This document shows, in pieces, positions 15,491 to 23,317 of a DNA stretch of 29,458 bases. Every line of letters starts with the position of its first letter. The first letter of the stretch is position 1. The position numbers were made by a program, and so were the translations under genes. The DNA lies in IMG/VR virus record IMGVR_UViG_3300048797_000022, positions 1 through 29,458 of that record, one strand, 5' to 3'. Below the pieces are notes generated by a model that worked only from the letters and a program-made list of their open reading frames with translations, made no database searches and was not told the origin of the DNA. The DNA is from a virus.

Positions 15491-16561
15491 CTACAACGTG
15501 CTCAGGTACGCATTTATTTCCTCCACGGACTTCATGCCCATGAATTTTTGCCCGAGTTCGACTGGAGAAGCCTGATCAACACGCTCCTTTTCATCGACCG
15601 CTGGCGACGCACCACCCGGAATTTGGGATAACGACGTAGGTAAAGCCTTGGTACTTTTCAGCTTCGCTTCCGCCGCCGCTCTTATTTCTGCCTGAGTAAG
15701 CGCTTGATCGTTCTGATCAACCTGAACATCGTCCTTCAAATCAAGGGCGGCCTTGGTTAAGGCAACTACTTTGTCGAACCGTTTTGCAAAAGGTACATCC
15801 CGATACTCTGGGGTCTCGCGCAAGAGTTTGTCGAAAGAACTGGCTCTTTCCCATGTAGTCTGGTCCTTGTCGTTCTGCCATGCCAAAAGTGTCGGGTTGG
15901 CATCGACCGCAGACTGAACTTCAGTCTTGACCTCTGCTTCTGCGACTTGCTCTTGTGCCTGGCTACGCTGGGCCAATGACTCCACAGTGCCGGTTAGTTG
16001 CTGGATGGTGCTCTGTTGCGCTCTCAGTACCTTCGCCAACGTCGGCGAATCTTCTGCGAGTGCGTTCAGTTCATCATCTGACAACATTTCGGTTTGCTGC
16101 TCGACTGGTTTCCCAGCTTTTGCAGCGGCCTGCAGTCCTTCAATTTTGACCGCTAGCTCTTGGACCAGCCGTTCAGATGCTTCGGCTCGTTCACGGGCAT
16201 TGGCCAACACGGCAAATGGGATGATGTTCTTCCCGTCTTTTGCGAGTACACCCTCTGGCTTCTTTTCAGCTTCGAGGGCGGCAGTAGCTTTAGCTTCTGC
16301 CTCTATTTTTGCATTCGATTCAGCCAGTGCTTTCGCGTCAGCTTCTTTCTTGGCAGCTTCGGCGTCGGACGATGCGCCGGTTCTTTCGTCCTTCGCTACC
16401 GGGTCGGTAACGCTAAAGCGATCCACTGATACTTCCTCCTGACCGGATTCCATCGTGCTCTTGCGCATATCTTCTGCAAGTTGCTCGATGATCTTCGTGT
16501 CAGTTGGCATTTCATCAGGGTGTGCCAAGTAGTAGTTCATGTCTTTTGGTTTGTCGCTCAT
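15491..16561 (-). CDS. Scaffolding-type protein, 356 aa
   Basis: The product is highly charged and Ala/Glu/Lys/Gln-rich, with long predicted helices (AKKEADAKALAESNAK, then ERAEASERLVQELAVKIEGL) and few aromatic residues, as in phage scaffold proteins that direct procapsid assembly and then leave. The N-terminus MSDKPKDMNYYLAHPDEMP and the C-terminal GQKFMGMKSVEEINAYLSTL look folded and may contact the coat. It lies 27 bases before the capsid gene. Sequence homology among scaffolds is weak, so the call rests on composition, length and position. Confidence 0.78.
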   Translation of the reverse strand: MSDKPKDMNYYLAHPDEMPTDTKIIEQLAEDMRKSTMESGQEEVSVDRFSVTDPVAKDERTGASSDAEAAKKEADAKALAESNAKIEAEAKATAALEAEKKPEGVLAKDGKNIIPFAVLANARERAEASERLVQELAVKIEGLQAAAKAGKPVEQQTEMLSDDELNALAEDSPTLAKVLRAQQSTIQQLTGTVESLAQRSQAQEQVAEAEVKTEVQSAVDANPTLLAWQNDKDQTTWERASSFDKLLRETPEYRDVPFAKRFDKVVALTKAALDLKDDVQVDQNDQALTQAEIRAAAEAKLKSTKALPTSLSQIPGGASPAVDEKERVDQASPVELGQKFMGMKSVEEINAYLSTL

Positions 16562-16626
16562 GTCAGTATCTCCAGTTATCGCTTGGATGCGAGGTTAAAT
16601 AGGGTTGTCCGTGTCGTGGACATACG

Positions 16627-17004
16627 TTATCTCCACACCTGCGCCGCGCCATCAAATGCCGCGACGATTAATACGTTGCCTGTACCTTGCGCAATCGGTG
16701 CAATTGCTCCAAAGCCTGTTCCGGCAAGACCACTGAACACGTTAAGTACACCGGTTCCTGGTGTACCCATGACACGCTTAATGATGACTTGCGCTCCATG
16801 GTAAGCATTGGCCGTGTCCAGCCCGATATAAACAGTTGAGGCAGTTTGAGTTCCGACGATTTGTACCACCGGAGCATCATGCCCAACCTTGATCACTAAA
16901 TCTGCCGCAATGTTTGTTCCCACATACGTTGCAGATGTAACGGTAACACCCGCCAGCATGCTGGCGTTTTGTTCGACTACTGATACCAACTTTACGGTGG
17001 CCAT
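16627..17004 (-). CDS. Small beta-rich virion-type protein, 125 aa
   Basis: Rich in Val, Ala, Thr and Gly with alternating beta-strand patterns (TVKLVSVVEQNASML, GVTVTSATYVGTNIA, HGAQVIIKRVMGTPGTG). It carries neither a signal peptide nor a catalytic motif. AAGGAGG precedes the ATG. Its neighbours are another small beta-rich protein upstream and the scaffold gene downstream, so it may be a decoration or head-surface protein. Composition resembles the protein encoded at 13719. I do not recognise the family. Confidence 0.55.
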   Translation of the reverse strand: MATVKLVSVVEQNASMLAGVTVTSATYVGTNIAADLVIKVGHDAPVVQIVGTQTASTVYIGLDTANAYHGAQVIIKRVMGTPGTGVLNVFSGLAGTGFGAIAPIAQGTGNVLIVAAFDGAAQVWR

Positions 17005-17016
17005 GATTGAGCCTCC

Positions 17017-17355
17017 TTAAGGCATTTGCTGTGCAATAAGAGCCACGAATGGATTTGCCGCAGCAGCAGCCGTGGTGAACACGGTCATATTGACGCGCCA
17101 CTTTAGTACGGCGGAGTCCACTTCGGCCAGATAGCTTGCAGTTCCGGCTTGTGAAGTCACGTCGAACCATGTAGTTCCGTCAACCGAGTTCTGTATCTTC
17201 AATGTACCAACAGCGGTGCTCGGGTTTACCGTTTGAATCACCTTCTTCCCGGCCGGCAACATAACGGTTGGCGAGGCTCCAGTGGACGATAGACTCGTGC
17301 CCGTGCCATTGAACAAATCAAATACATACGGCACTTTACTTGGGTCTAAACTCAT
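17017..17355 (-). CDS. Small beta-rich virion-type protein, 112 aa
   Basis: The product starts MSLDPSKVPYVFDLFNGTGT and has beta-strand-like stretches (VMLPAGKKVIQTVNPS, GTLKIQNSVDGTTWFDVTSQ) of the kind seen in Ig-like or discoidin-like surface modules; the last ~30 residues are hydrophobic. AAGGAG lies 6 bases before the ATG. It is encoded between the sugar/methyl enzyme pair and the scaffold. A decoration or carbohydrate-binding role is possible but unproven. Confidence 0.55.
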   Translation of the reverse strand: MSLDPSKVPYVFDLFNGTGTSLSSTGASPTVMLPAGKKVIQTVNPSTAVGTLKIQNSVDGTTWFDVTSQAGTASYLAEVDSAVLKWRVNMTVFTTAAAAANPFVALIAQQMP

Positions 17356-17427
17356 GATGTTCTCCTTGAGTTTATGTTAAAAAGTCCTTGCGGACACCTG
17401 TTGACCGTATCGCTGGTCTGCGAAAAT

Positions 17428-18885
17428 CTATGCTGTCGCTTCCATTCTTTCTGTTTCACGTGAAACGAGGTATGGATCTATTCTTTCAAGCACCATCTCC
17501 ACGGTGATCATGGCTTGGCACTTGGCCGACTGTGTTGCTTCGTCCTTGTTGCAATGCGACCAGTCGAAATGCAGCAAATGACAGCCTGACTTGCCGGCGC
17601 ATTCCGGATACATCCTGATCACTTCGGTGTTCGACCAGTCCCTGGTGAGGTTTTCCTCGCTGGAGTGAGTCAACAGAACGACTTTATGCACGTCCTTCTC
17701 GAATCCAACGCTGTTCAGCAATCCAGTCTCTTGTCCAGCTACGACATCAGCCAACTGCACGAAGGTCATGGCACGCCGGATTTCCCAATCAATGCCGATA
17801 TTCAGCAAGTTCTCATGCGGTTCCAGAGTAATCCCGGTCTGATCACCCAACACCACGACGGAAATATCGTCTCGTTTCAGTAATTCCTTGGTTAAATCAG
17901 CCATATAAGGCCAGAATTTAGAGCATCCTGATCCGCGTGGAACAAGCACAACGACGAATTCATTGAGTCTGCCCCGAAGTTCGTTCGCCCAGGTTTTCTC
18001 TTCATCGGTCGGGTAGAATTTCTGATGCTTTGGGAACAGCGGGACTTCAGCAACAAGGTGATGCATGTCCAGATAGTTCAAGTTCATGGTTGCATGACGA
18101 GCCTCAAGTGGCCATTGGTATTGAATCTTGCCTGGACTGGGCAGTAAAACGCCTTCGCAGCACTCGATCAGGATACGGCATTGACCGTACTTGGCCTTTA
18201 GCCACTGGAACAACTCGCCCAATTCTCCCATCGGTACACGGTTCTCGAAATTCACGATCTCGTCGATGTATGGGTCATGCCTTAACACCGCTTCACCGGT
18301 TGTCTGTGTGAACAGGATGGTATGAAAGCCTTGCTCTTTTAGCCCAGGGAAGACTGACGAGGCCCACAAAGCATCGCCATGGGCACCGAGCTTGACCACG
18401 GCACAGACTTTGGCCGGATCTATCACGGCATCAAGTTTTGTCGGCCGGTCGCACTTGCGATACACGTGGAACAATTGCTTGCCATTCATTCTGGCTTCGA
18501 CGAACTGCCAAGGCTTGTTTTGCACCATGGCATCGACGACCATCTTTGCCGTGCAGAGTTTTTCGCCTTCTTCAATGATCGGCAGGAACAGGATCAGGTA
18601 GCCATTATCCTTGATGACGCGCCACCAGTCCTTCAATACGGTTTCCCAGTTGTCCAGTTCATTAAGCAAAAAGCTGGAAAACACGTAGTCTTGGGACTTG
18701 TCGCCAAACATGAGCGGCTTGCTCACGTCCTTGATCATGTTCGGGCCGCGCTGGGTAGTACCTGGCTTGATGTCAATCCCAATCATAAAATCGTGCGGTC
18801 TCGCATCTCCACAACCCAAGTCTAGGCCTTCCCCATAGCAATAGCGAAGCAAGTCCCACCGTACCGACATTGCGTTTTCAGACAT
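17428..18885 (-). CDS. Fusion of SAM methyltransferase and GT9-like glycosyltransferase, 485 aa
   Basis: Residues ~1-145 form a class I methyltransferase: the SAM loop GLDLGCGDARP, then GIDIKPG, SFLLNELDNWETVLKDWWRV and GYLILFLPI. From ~160 to the end the pattern is of an ADP-heptose:LPS-type (GT9, GT-B fold) glycosyltransferase: AVVKLGAHGDALWASSVFPG, HDPYIDEIV, VVVLVPRGSGCSKFWPYMAD, then VVVLGD and QLADVVAGQETGLLNSVGF. The ATG overlaps the end of the FkbM gene by 8 bases, so the two are co-expressed. The C-terminus encodes VSRETER across a parS palindrome. Acceptor and sugar are unknown; a virion protein or host surface glycan are the main options. Confidence 0.82.
   Translation of the reverse strand: MSENAMSVRWDLLRYCYGEGLDLGCGDARPHDFMIGIDIKPGTTQRGPNMIKDVSKPLMFGDKSQDYVFSSFLLNELDNWETVLKDWWRVIKDNGYLILFLPIIEEGEKLCTAKMVVDAMVQNKPWQFVEARMNGKQLFHVYRKCDRPTKLDAVIDPAKVCAVVKLGAHGDALWASSVFPGLKEQGFHTILFTQTTGEAVLRHDPYIDEIVNFENRVPMGELGELFQWLKAKYGQCRILIECCEGVLLPSPGKIQYQWPLEARHATMNLNYLDMHHLVAEVPLFPKHQKFYPTDEEKTWANELRGRLNEFVVVLVPRGSGCSKFWPYMADLTKELLKRDDISVVVLGDQTGITLEPHENLLNIGIDWEIRRAMTFVQLADVVAGQETGLLNSVGFEKDVHKVVLLTHSSEENLTRDWSNTEVIRMYPECAGKSGCHLLHFDWSHCNKDEATQSAKCQAMITVEMVLERIDPYLVSRETERMEATA
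17452..17467. other. parS-like centromere sequence
   Basis: TGTTTCACGTGAAACG matches the bacterial ParB/Spo0J parS consensus TGTTNCACGTGNAACA at every position except the last base, and contains the perfect 14-bp palindrome GTTTCACGTGAAAC. It lies in the coding sequence near the 3' end of the methyltransferase-glycosyltransferase gene, where it encodes Val-Ser-Arg-Glu-Thr. No ParB gene is visible in the window. Whether any ParB binds here is untested. Confidence 0.6.
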
Positions 18886-19753
18886 TAGCTAACTCCTTCT
18901 TTTCATTTATCTGTTTCAGATAAGCTATACCATTTGCATCTTGGGTGATGGGCATGGCAAATGACCCCGGCACACCTTCATCTGGTGACATGATCTTCTT
19001 CAATCCATGCACTTCAGCATGGCGCTCTGCTGGAACACAAAGCATGTTGATCGATACCATGACGTTGCCATTGGTAATAAAAACATCCTCTGGGTTCTTT
19101 TCGATATTGTCCAGATTGAACAGGTTTGGCGTGTGCCAATAGCACTCGTAATCAAACAGTTTCATCAATATGCGCATCGCATCAGGTGCCTGAGCGCCAT
19201 CTGCTTCCATGTAAAGTAATGGGCGGAACTTCGCGATAGTTTTCTCGGCGCCGGCCAACAAATCCGCTTCCATGCCCTCGACATCGGCTTTAATCAGGTC
19301 ACAGCGGGTCAGGTTGAGGCTGTCGATCGTCACCAATTGCTCCATTTCACCTTCTGTTGCACCAGCCAGCGGCACGCCACCGAAGTTGTTTGATTCGTTC
19401 TGGTCGCGGAAAGGGACAAGTATCTGTCCACATTCCTTACCTACGGCTGCATGAAAGGCATGCACGTTCAAGCAGTTGTTCAAGGCCACATTGGCACAAA
19501 GCGTCTGGAATGCGATTCTTTGCGGCTCGAATGCCACGACAATATCGGCCAGCCTTGAGAACCAGACAGTATGAGTGCCGATATTTGCCCCGGCATCTAT
19601 GACCAGACTGTCCTTGCCGATCAACTGCGTGAGGAAGTTGAGTTCTTCCATGGCATATTCGCCATAAAGTCTCAAAGAAGTCCCGATAGGCCAGTCGTTC
19701 TTGTTGAACAATAGCGGTCCATAGCGGCATTCCTTGAGTATGTTGAAGCTCAT
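18878..19753 (-). CDS. FkbM-family methyltransferase
   Basis: A SAM-dependent methyltransferase of the FkbM type, which O-methylates sugars or small molecules. Motif I is LVIDAGANIGTHTVWFSRLA, followed by VVAFEPQRIAFQTLCANVAL, AVGKECG, a DSLNL motif, LIKADVEGMEADLLAGAEK and FRPLLYMEADG. The frame is open to a TTG at 19831 with another ATG at 19807. I prefer the ATG at 19753 because AAGGTG lies 5 bases upstream, it overlaps the TGA of a 29-codon ORF as ATGA, and the conserved part begins just after it. That gives 291 residues. It runs into the methyltransferase-glycosyltransferase gene with an 8-base overlap, suggesting the two act on the same glycan. The substrate is unknown. Confidence 0.85.
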   Translation of the reverse strand: MSFNILKECRYGPLLFNKNDWPIGTSLRLYGEYAMEELNFLTQLIGKDSLVIDAGANIGTHTVWFSRLADIVVAFEPQRIAFQTLCANVALNNCLNVHAFHAAVGKECGQILVPFRDQNESNNFGGVPLAGATEGEMEQLVTIDSLNLTRCDLIKADVEGMEADLLAGAEKTIAKFRPLLYMEADGAQAPDAMRILMKLFDYECYWHTPNLFNLDNIEKNPEDVFITNGNVMVSINMLCVPAERHAEVHGLKKIMSPDEGVPGSFAMPITQDANGIAYLKQINEKKELANV

Positions 19754-19839
19754 GCCACCACCTTGACAATTACCCTTGAAATAACCAATGCTTTCTGGTA
19801 TTTCCATGGGAAAAACAGCCTGTGTAGCCAATTTTTCAT
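19750..19839 (-). CDS. Possible 29-residue coupling ORF
   Basis: ATG at 19839 overlaps the TGA of the upstream beta-rich gene as ATGA, and its own TGA overlaps the preferred FkbM start as ATGA. The product (MKNWLHRLFFPWKYQKALV plus ten residues) is basic and amphipathic. It may exist only to pass ribosomes along. The alternative is that FkbM starts upstream at 19807 or 19831 and this ORF is a shadow. Confidence 0.3.
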   Translation of the reverse strand: MKNWLHRLFFPWKYQKALVISRVIVKVVA

Positions 19840-20138
19840 AGTGGCGTGACGGTTACTTTCACACCAGTTGCTACTACTGTGGAAACTGTGGCGGGAACTA
19901 CGGCGGTTGCGTCCACCGTAAAAGTGACTGGTGAGCCGATCTCACTCCCATCTGCACGCAGCGAAGTAACTGATCCGGTATAGTTTCCTGGACTCACAGT
20001 GATGTCGGCTGTGAACGGACCTACCGGCAAGACTGCGACTGATTGACCGGCTAAGTCGATACGGAATGACGCTGGTGTATCGGTGATCAGAACTTCCTGG
20101 ATGGATACGGTAATTTCAATGCTTACTTTTGATTGCAT
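19836..20138 (-). CDS. Small Ig-like/beta-sandwich protein, 100 aa
   Basis: The start at 20138 is taken because AAGGAG lies 7 bases upstream; the earlier ATG at 20144 is too close to that site. The product is almost entirely beta-prone with Val/Thr alternation (SIEITVSIQEVLITDTPASF, TADITVSPGNYTGSVTSL, SEIGSPVTFTVDATAVVPAT), like an Ig or fibronectin-type domain. The ribosome site lies in the end of the portal gene. A head-surface or adhesive decoration role is plausible; no family is recognised with certainty. Confidence 0.6.
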   Translation of the reverse strand: MQSKVSIEITVSIQEVLITDTPASFRIDLAGQSVAVLPVGPFTADITVSPGNYTGSVTSLRADGSEIGSPVTFTVDATAVVPATVSTVVATGVKVTVTPL

Positions 20139-20140
20139 GA

Positions 20141-22303
20141 TCATGCTCCTTGTGGTTGAGGTTGTGCTGCTTTAGGTGGAGGCGTGGTTGCTTGCGCTTC
20201 AGCGGCCTCCTGCGCTTGGTCTAGTGCTTCATCGTGCTGCAACAGGACATCCATGGTCTCCATGTCGATGCTGTGGAGTATCCCTTGGTTGCCAACTTCT
20301 ACAGCCATCCGCCTTGTTTCTGCGTCCTTGGCCTTGATGATGTCGATCTCTTTCTCTTTCAGATCGAGTTCCCGGCCTTTCAGGTCTAGTCCGGACTGTT
20401 GCTTGAACTGTTCTACGGCTTGCTGGACTTGTTGCTGTACCTGTTCCTTGGTGAATGTCTGGTCTTGGCCATCGCCCATGCCCAAAGCCTTGCGCACCTG
20501 GTCGGCAATCTCACGGCGATGCGGCATTTCGCTGGACTCAAGAATGAATGGCACCACAAATGCTTGAATCTGAGGCGGCAGGCTCTTGGTCATTTCGGTC
20601 AGGAGCATCAGTTGCTGGGCGCGGTAAGTAGGAGTTGAAGGCACATCCTCCAATGCGACCTTGCACATAGCCCTTTGCACATCGTTATCCAGCATCTGTA
20701 CGCCATTCTGCATGGATGGGCTGTTCAGGTTGATCTGGCGCTTCTGTGTGCCGAATTTTGCATCGACATTGACTACGGCTGGGTCAGAGCCAAGATCTTC
20801 TTTGATCAGTTCGGTGATGTGTTCACCGACCAGCCGGCGAGAAAAGCGGTAGTTGTCATTGATCTCAGCCAGAGTCGTGGTGCCTTGCTCGACCAAACTG
20901 TTGATCGCGATACCTGAGTTGGCGCCACCAGGTTGTTTCTCCCCGAGCATGGCCTGAAAGACGCCGGCGGTCTTTTGCACCGATTCCATAGCGTCTTTCA
21001 TGACTTCGAACTGCTGCTGTGAAAGCTGCATCTGGTCATCAACCTTGAATTCGTGCTTGTCTTTGTGGAAGTTCTTGCCCAATACAATGAAGGCATCAGG
21101 TCTGGCGACTTCTCGGCGCATCTCGTCTATATCATCAATTGCTTCCGCAGAGGCTGTAACGCGCTTGGCTGACATCAGCCACATCATCTTGCTCAGGCGG
21201 GCATTGATTTCGTCCTGTGGGCTGCGCATGGAGCGGATAAGGCCGTAAGGAATGGCAGTCAGGTCTTCGCGATAGCCCCAGAACGGGATATACGGAAAGT
21301 TGTTGTGCTTGTAGGGAGTCGGTATATCGGCAATCCGGTGCGGTCCAATCCACCATGAAAGGCGCATCTTTGGGAATATCGCCGGTATCGGGTCAATCAT
21401 TCCTGCAGCAATGGCTTGGGCATGCTTTGGATTATCAAGGTTGACCTCAACAGTCCGTCCATCAGGTGTTCGAACGACATGCCCGCGCTGCCATGTCCTG
21501 TACCAAACCTCATACAGGCACAGGCGTTTGCGGGTAGAGTCGCGCCAGTCTGACTCAGGGATAGTTATGTCGCGTTCCATCATCCAATTACGGCCGAGCA
21601 CAGACGGGAAGTCAGTCAATGGCGTGTCCCAATTTGCCTTGGACCAGCCGATTGCATCTATTAAGTCAGCATGGTCAGGGAACATCAGCCTGAGTATGTC
21701 CACGTCCTGCCAGCGCCGGCGAACCAGATAGCGCGCATCGCCCAAGTCAGACTCTTTCGCACGCCAATCCCAGAATATCTCGCGCCTGGATACGGCCGTG
21801 ACTTTGTACGGGTACTTGAACGGGTCCATCTCACGAGAGACTTCAACCCAATGAAGCCCAACCTTGAGTTGTCCGGCATAGGCATCAGAACATGCACGAT
21901 CAGCCCGGGACTCGCGTTCGGCTTCCTTGAGCTTGACAGACATGGCCTCTGCTACATCCTCGTCCTTGTCGTCATCAGCTTGGACTCTCCAATCAGAGCG
22001 GGTCTTGGCTTCCATACCAAGGGCTACATCAATGGTCGGGCGGATGAGGTTGCGGATAAGCGGAGCCATGCCAAGGCGTTGCATGTCATCGAGTGTTGAT
22101 CTATCTAATTGATTTCCATCATAATATTCACCATCTAAATCTGCTTCGCGCCTCCACATCGGCTGCAACCTAATTTCATAGAGATACTTTTCTAAGGTAT
22201 CAATAGGCATTCCAGGTAAAGGCGCACCATTCATGCCAGTTGGCAGAGACCCGCCGATAGTTTGCGGACTCAACATATCCATTGAATATTGGGCCGTACT
22301 CAT
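20141..22303 (-). CDS. Portal protein, P22-like
   Basis: The 720-residue product from the ATG at 22303 matches P22-type portals in length. Motifs include MWRREADLDGEYYDGNQL, MAPLIRNLIRPTIDVALGME, DWRVQADDD, HWVEVSREMDPFKYPY, RREIFWDWRAKESDLGDARY and a C-terminal Gln-rich helix (KEQVQQQVQQAVEQFKQQSG) like the barrel/stem region. The portal forms the 12-fold DNA channel at one capsid vertex. The frame is open to a TTG at 22327, but the ATG at 22303 overlaps the stop of the HNH gene as ATGA and is preferred. It lies between terminase and scaffold genes, as expected. Confidence 0.9.
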   Translation of the reverse strand: MSTAQYSMDMLSPQTIGGSLPTGMNGAPLPGMPIDTLEKYLYEIRLQPMWRREADLDGEYYDGNQLDRSTLDDMQRLGMAPLIRNLIRPTIDVALGMEAKTRSDWRVQADDDKDEDVAEAMSVKLKEAERESRADRACSDAYAGQLKVGLHWVEVSREMDPFKYPYKVTAVSRREIFWDWRAKESDLGDARYLVRRRWQDVDILRLMFPDHADLIDAIGWSKANWDTPLTDFPSVLGRNWMMERDITIPESDWRDSTRKRLCLYEVWYRTWQRGHVVRTPDGRTVEVNLDNPKHAQAIAAGMIDPIPAIFPKMRLSWWIGPHRIADIPTPYKHNNFPYIPFWGYREDLTAIPYGLIRSMRSPQDEINARLSKMMWLMSAKRVTASAEAIDDIDEMRREVARPDAFIVLGKNFHKDKHEFKVDDQMQLSQQQFEVMKDAMESVQKTAGVFQAMLGEKQPGGANSGIAINSLVEQGTTTLAEINDNYRFSRRLVGEHITELIKEDLGSDPAVVNVDAKFGTQKRQINLNSPSMQNGVQMLDNDVQRAMCKVALEDVPSTPTYRAQQLMLLTEMTKSLPPQIQAFVVPFILESSEMPHRREIADQVRKALGMGDGQDQTFTKEQVQQQVQQAVEQFKQQSGLDLKGRELDLKEKEIDIIKAKDAETRRMAVEVGNQGILHSIDMETMDVLLQHDEALDQAQEAAEAQATTPPPKAAQPQPQGA

Positions 22304-22842
22304 GGTAGACGATTGCCTTTTCTGCAATTATCTGGCTTGGTCAGAAGTTGAAGGTTATTTTCAACATGCAAACCACTGACGTATCTACCGCGAAGCGGGA
22401 TGACGTGATCTACCTCAATCCTTAAGCCCGTGCGCAGTGATTCTGTTTGAGCTGTTTGGTAGATGGTATTAATGGCTTGTTGATTCGCCCATGGCGGTGT
22501 TGCTTGGTGCACTCTTGACCGATATGCGTTTGTCCACGCGCGTTTTTTGAGAGGGATTGTTTGCAGGTAGCGTTGTTGAGTGAGTTTGAATGCCAATGTT
22601 TTAGCATGGGCAGCAAGGCTTAACTTGCGTTGTTCTGACTTGCGATATGCGATCTCATCGCACTTGCTGCATACATTCTTGCGGCCGTGATGTTCTACAC
22701 CACATTCAGAGCAAACAGGCTTCTGTTTTGGGACATAAGTTGCTTGGAAGTGCGCAGCCTTGTAGTGCTTCAAGCAAAGACCATGAGCCCGATGCTTTCC
22801 AGTGCATCCTTCAATCGAACATCCTTTTGCGACTGTGCTCAT
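22300..22842 (-). CDS. Free-standing HNH endonuclease upstream of portal
   Basis: A 180-residue protein. Cys/His-rich N-terminal elements (CSIEGCTGKHRAHGLCLKHY and CSECGVEHHGRKNVCSKC) probably bind zinc. A basic helical middle follows. The HNH core is at residues ~140-178 (IEVDHVIPLRGRYVSGLHVE, then NNLQLLTKPDNCRKGNRLP) with the Asp-His pair, the Asn-Leu and the KGN ending. AAAGGA lies 5 bases before the ATG, and the TGA overlaps the portal ATG. Such genes are common hitchhikers beside terminase and portal genes, and some take part in packaging-associated cleavage. Unlike the HNH at 1150, it uses TCA, TTA and CTA codons freely. The family is firm; the role is open. Confidence 0.87.
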   Translation of the reverse strand: MSTVAKGCSIEGCTGKHRAHGLCLKHYKAAHFQATYVPKQKPVCSECGVEHHGRKNVCSKCDEIAYRKSEQRKLSLAAHAKTLAFKLTQQRYLQTIPLKKRAWTNAYRSRVHQATPPWANQQAINTIYQTAQTESLRTGLRIEVDHVIPLRGRYVSGLHVENNLQLLTKPDNCRKGNRLP

Positions 22843-23123
22843 GTTTTCCTTTAGGACATCTCTCGATGTTGCTAATTTGAATCAAACCGCCCGGCATCTC
22901 ACGACGCTGGGGCGGGCCAGTGGCGGCGGCTTGTCAATTCAAGGGTTCCGCGATGTGTGGCGCATCCTCGACCACTAACTCGAAGTCAGTGCAACAAGGA
23001 CTCAATCGGCCAAGACAAAGTATCCAGCAAGCGATGCACCAACAAGACTGACCTTTGCAACACGAGGGGCATCGTGTTGACCGGCGGGGGAGGCCACCGA
23101 GCAAAGGCCAGACTTCTTGATGC
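22843..23123 (-). other. Gene-free 281-bp gap with hairpins and coding-like traces
   Basis: No ORF with a usual start and ribosome site fills this gap. It holds an 8-bp perfect hairpin (23058-23079, CAACACGA, 6-base loop, TCGTGTTG) and a weaker CCGCCC/GGGCGG pairing nearer the HNH gene. On the minus strand short frames read like protein (APRVAKVSLVGASLAGYFV ending in TGA, then DFELVVEDAPHIAEPLN in another frame). This suggests a decayed or frameshifted gene, but the evidence is impressionistic. Confidence 0.35.
23058..23079. other. Perfect 8-bp stem-loop
   Basis: CAACACGA, loop GGGGCA, TCGTGTTG. No T-run follows on either strand, so it is not a standard terminator. It could be an RNA-processing or structural element between the terminase and HNH/portal genes. 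Confidence 0.5.
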
Positions 23124-23306
23124 TTACTGCGTGTTCACCATCTTGATTGCACTTGCCTGAGCCTTGAGTATCGTCGAAATCATGTTCACTTCAGCCAACA
23201 TCTCAAGTGGCGGCATTCTGCCATGTGCCACATCGTCATTGATAATCGTTACCAAATCCTTAACCCTTCGCATCATTATCAACATACTCTGGGTTATGGT
23301 GACCAT
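23124..23306 (-). CDS. Small helical protein after terminase, 60 aa
   Basis: The ATG at 23306 is chosen because GAGG lies 6-7 bases upstream; a TTG at 23333 would overlap the terminase gene and lacks a site. The product is helical and Met/Ile-rich (MVTITQSMLIMMRRVKDLV, EMLAEVNMISTILKAQAS) and has neither a clear membrane segment nor a catalytic motif. It lies 11 bases after terminase and is probably co-transcribed with it. Family unknown. Confidence 0.6.
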   Translation of the reverse strand: MVTITQSMLIMMRRVKDLVTIINDDVAHGRMPPLEMLAEVNMISTILKAQASAIKMVNTQ

Positions 23307-23317
23307 CACAAACCTCG

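Noticed and set aside
22861-23123. tRNA gene in the terminase-HNH gap
   Set aside because: A GGTTTGATTCAAA stretch resembles a T-arm, but no acceptor stem, D-arm or anticodon arm can be drawn around it.
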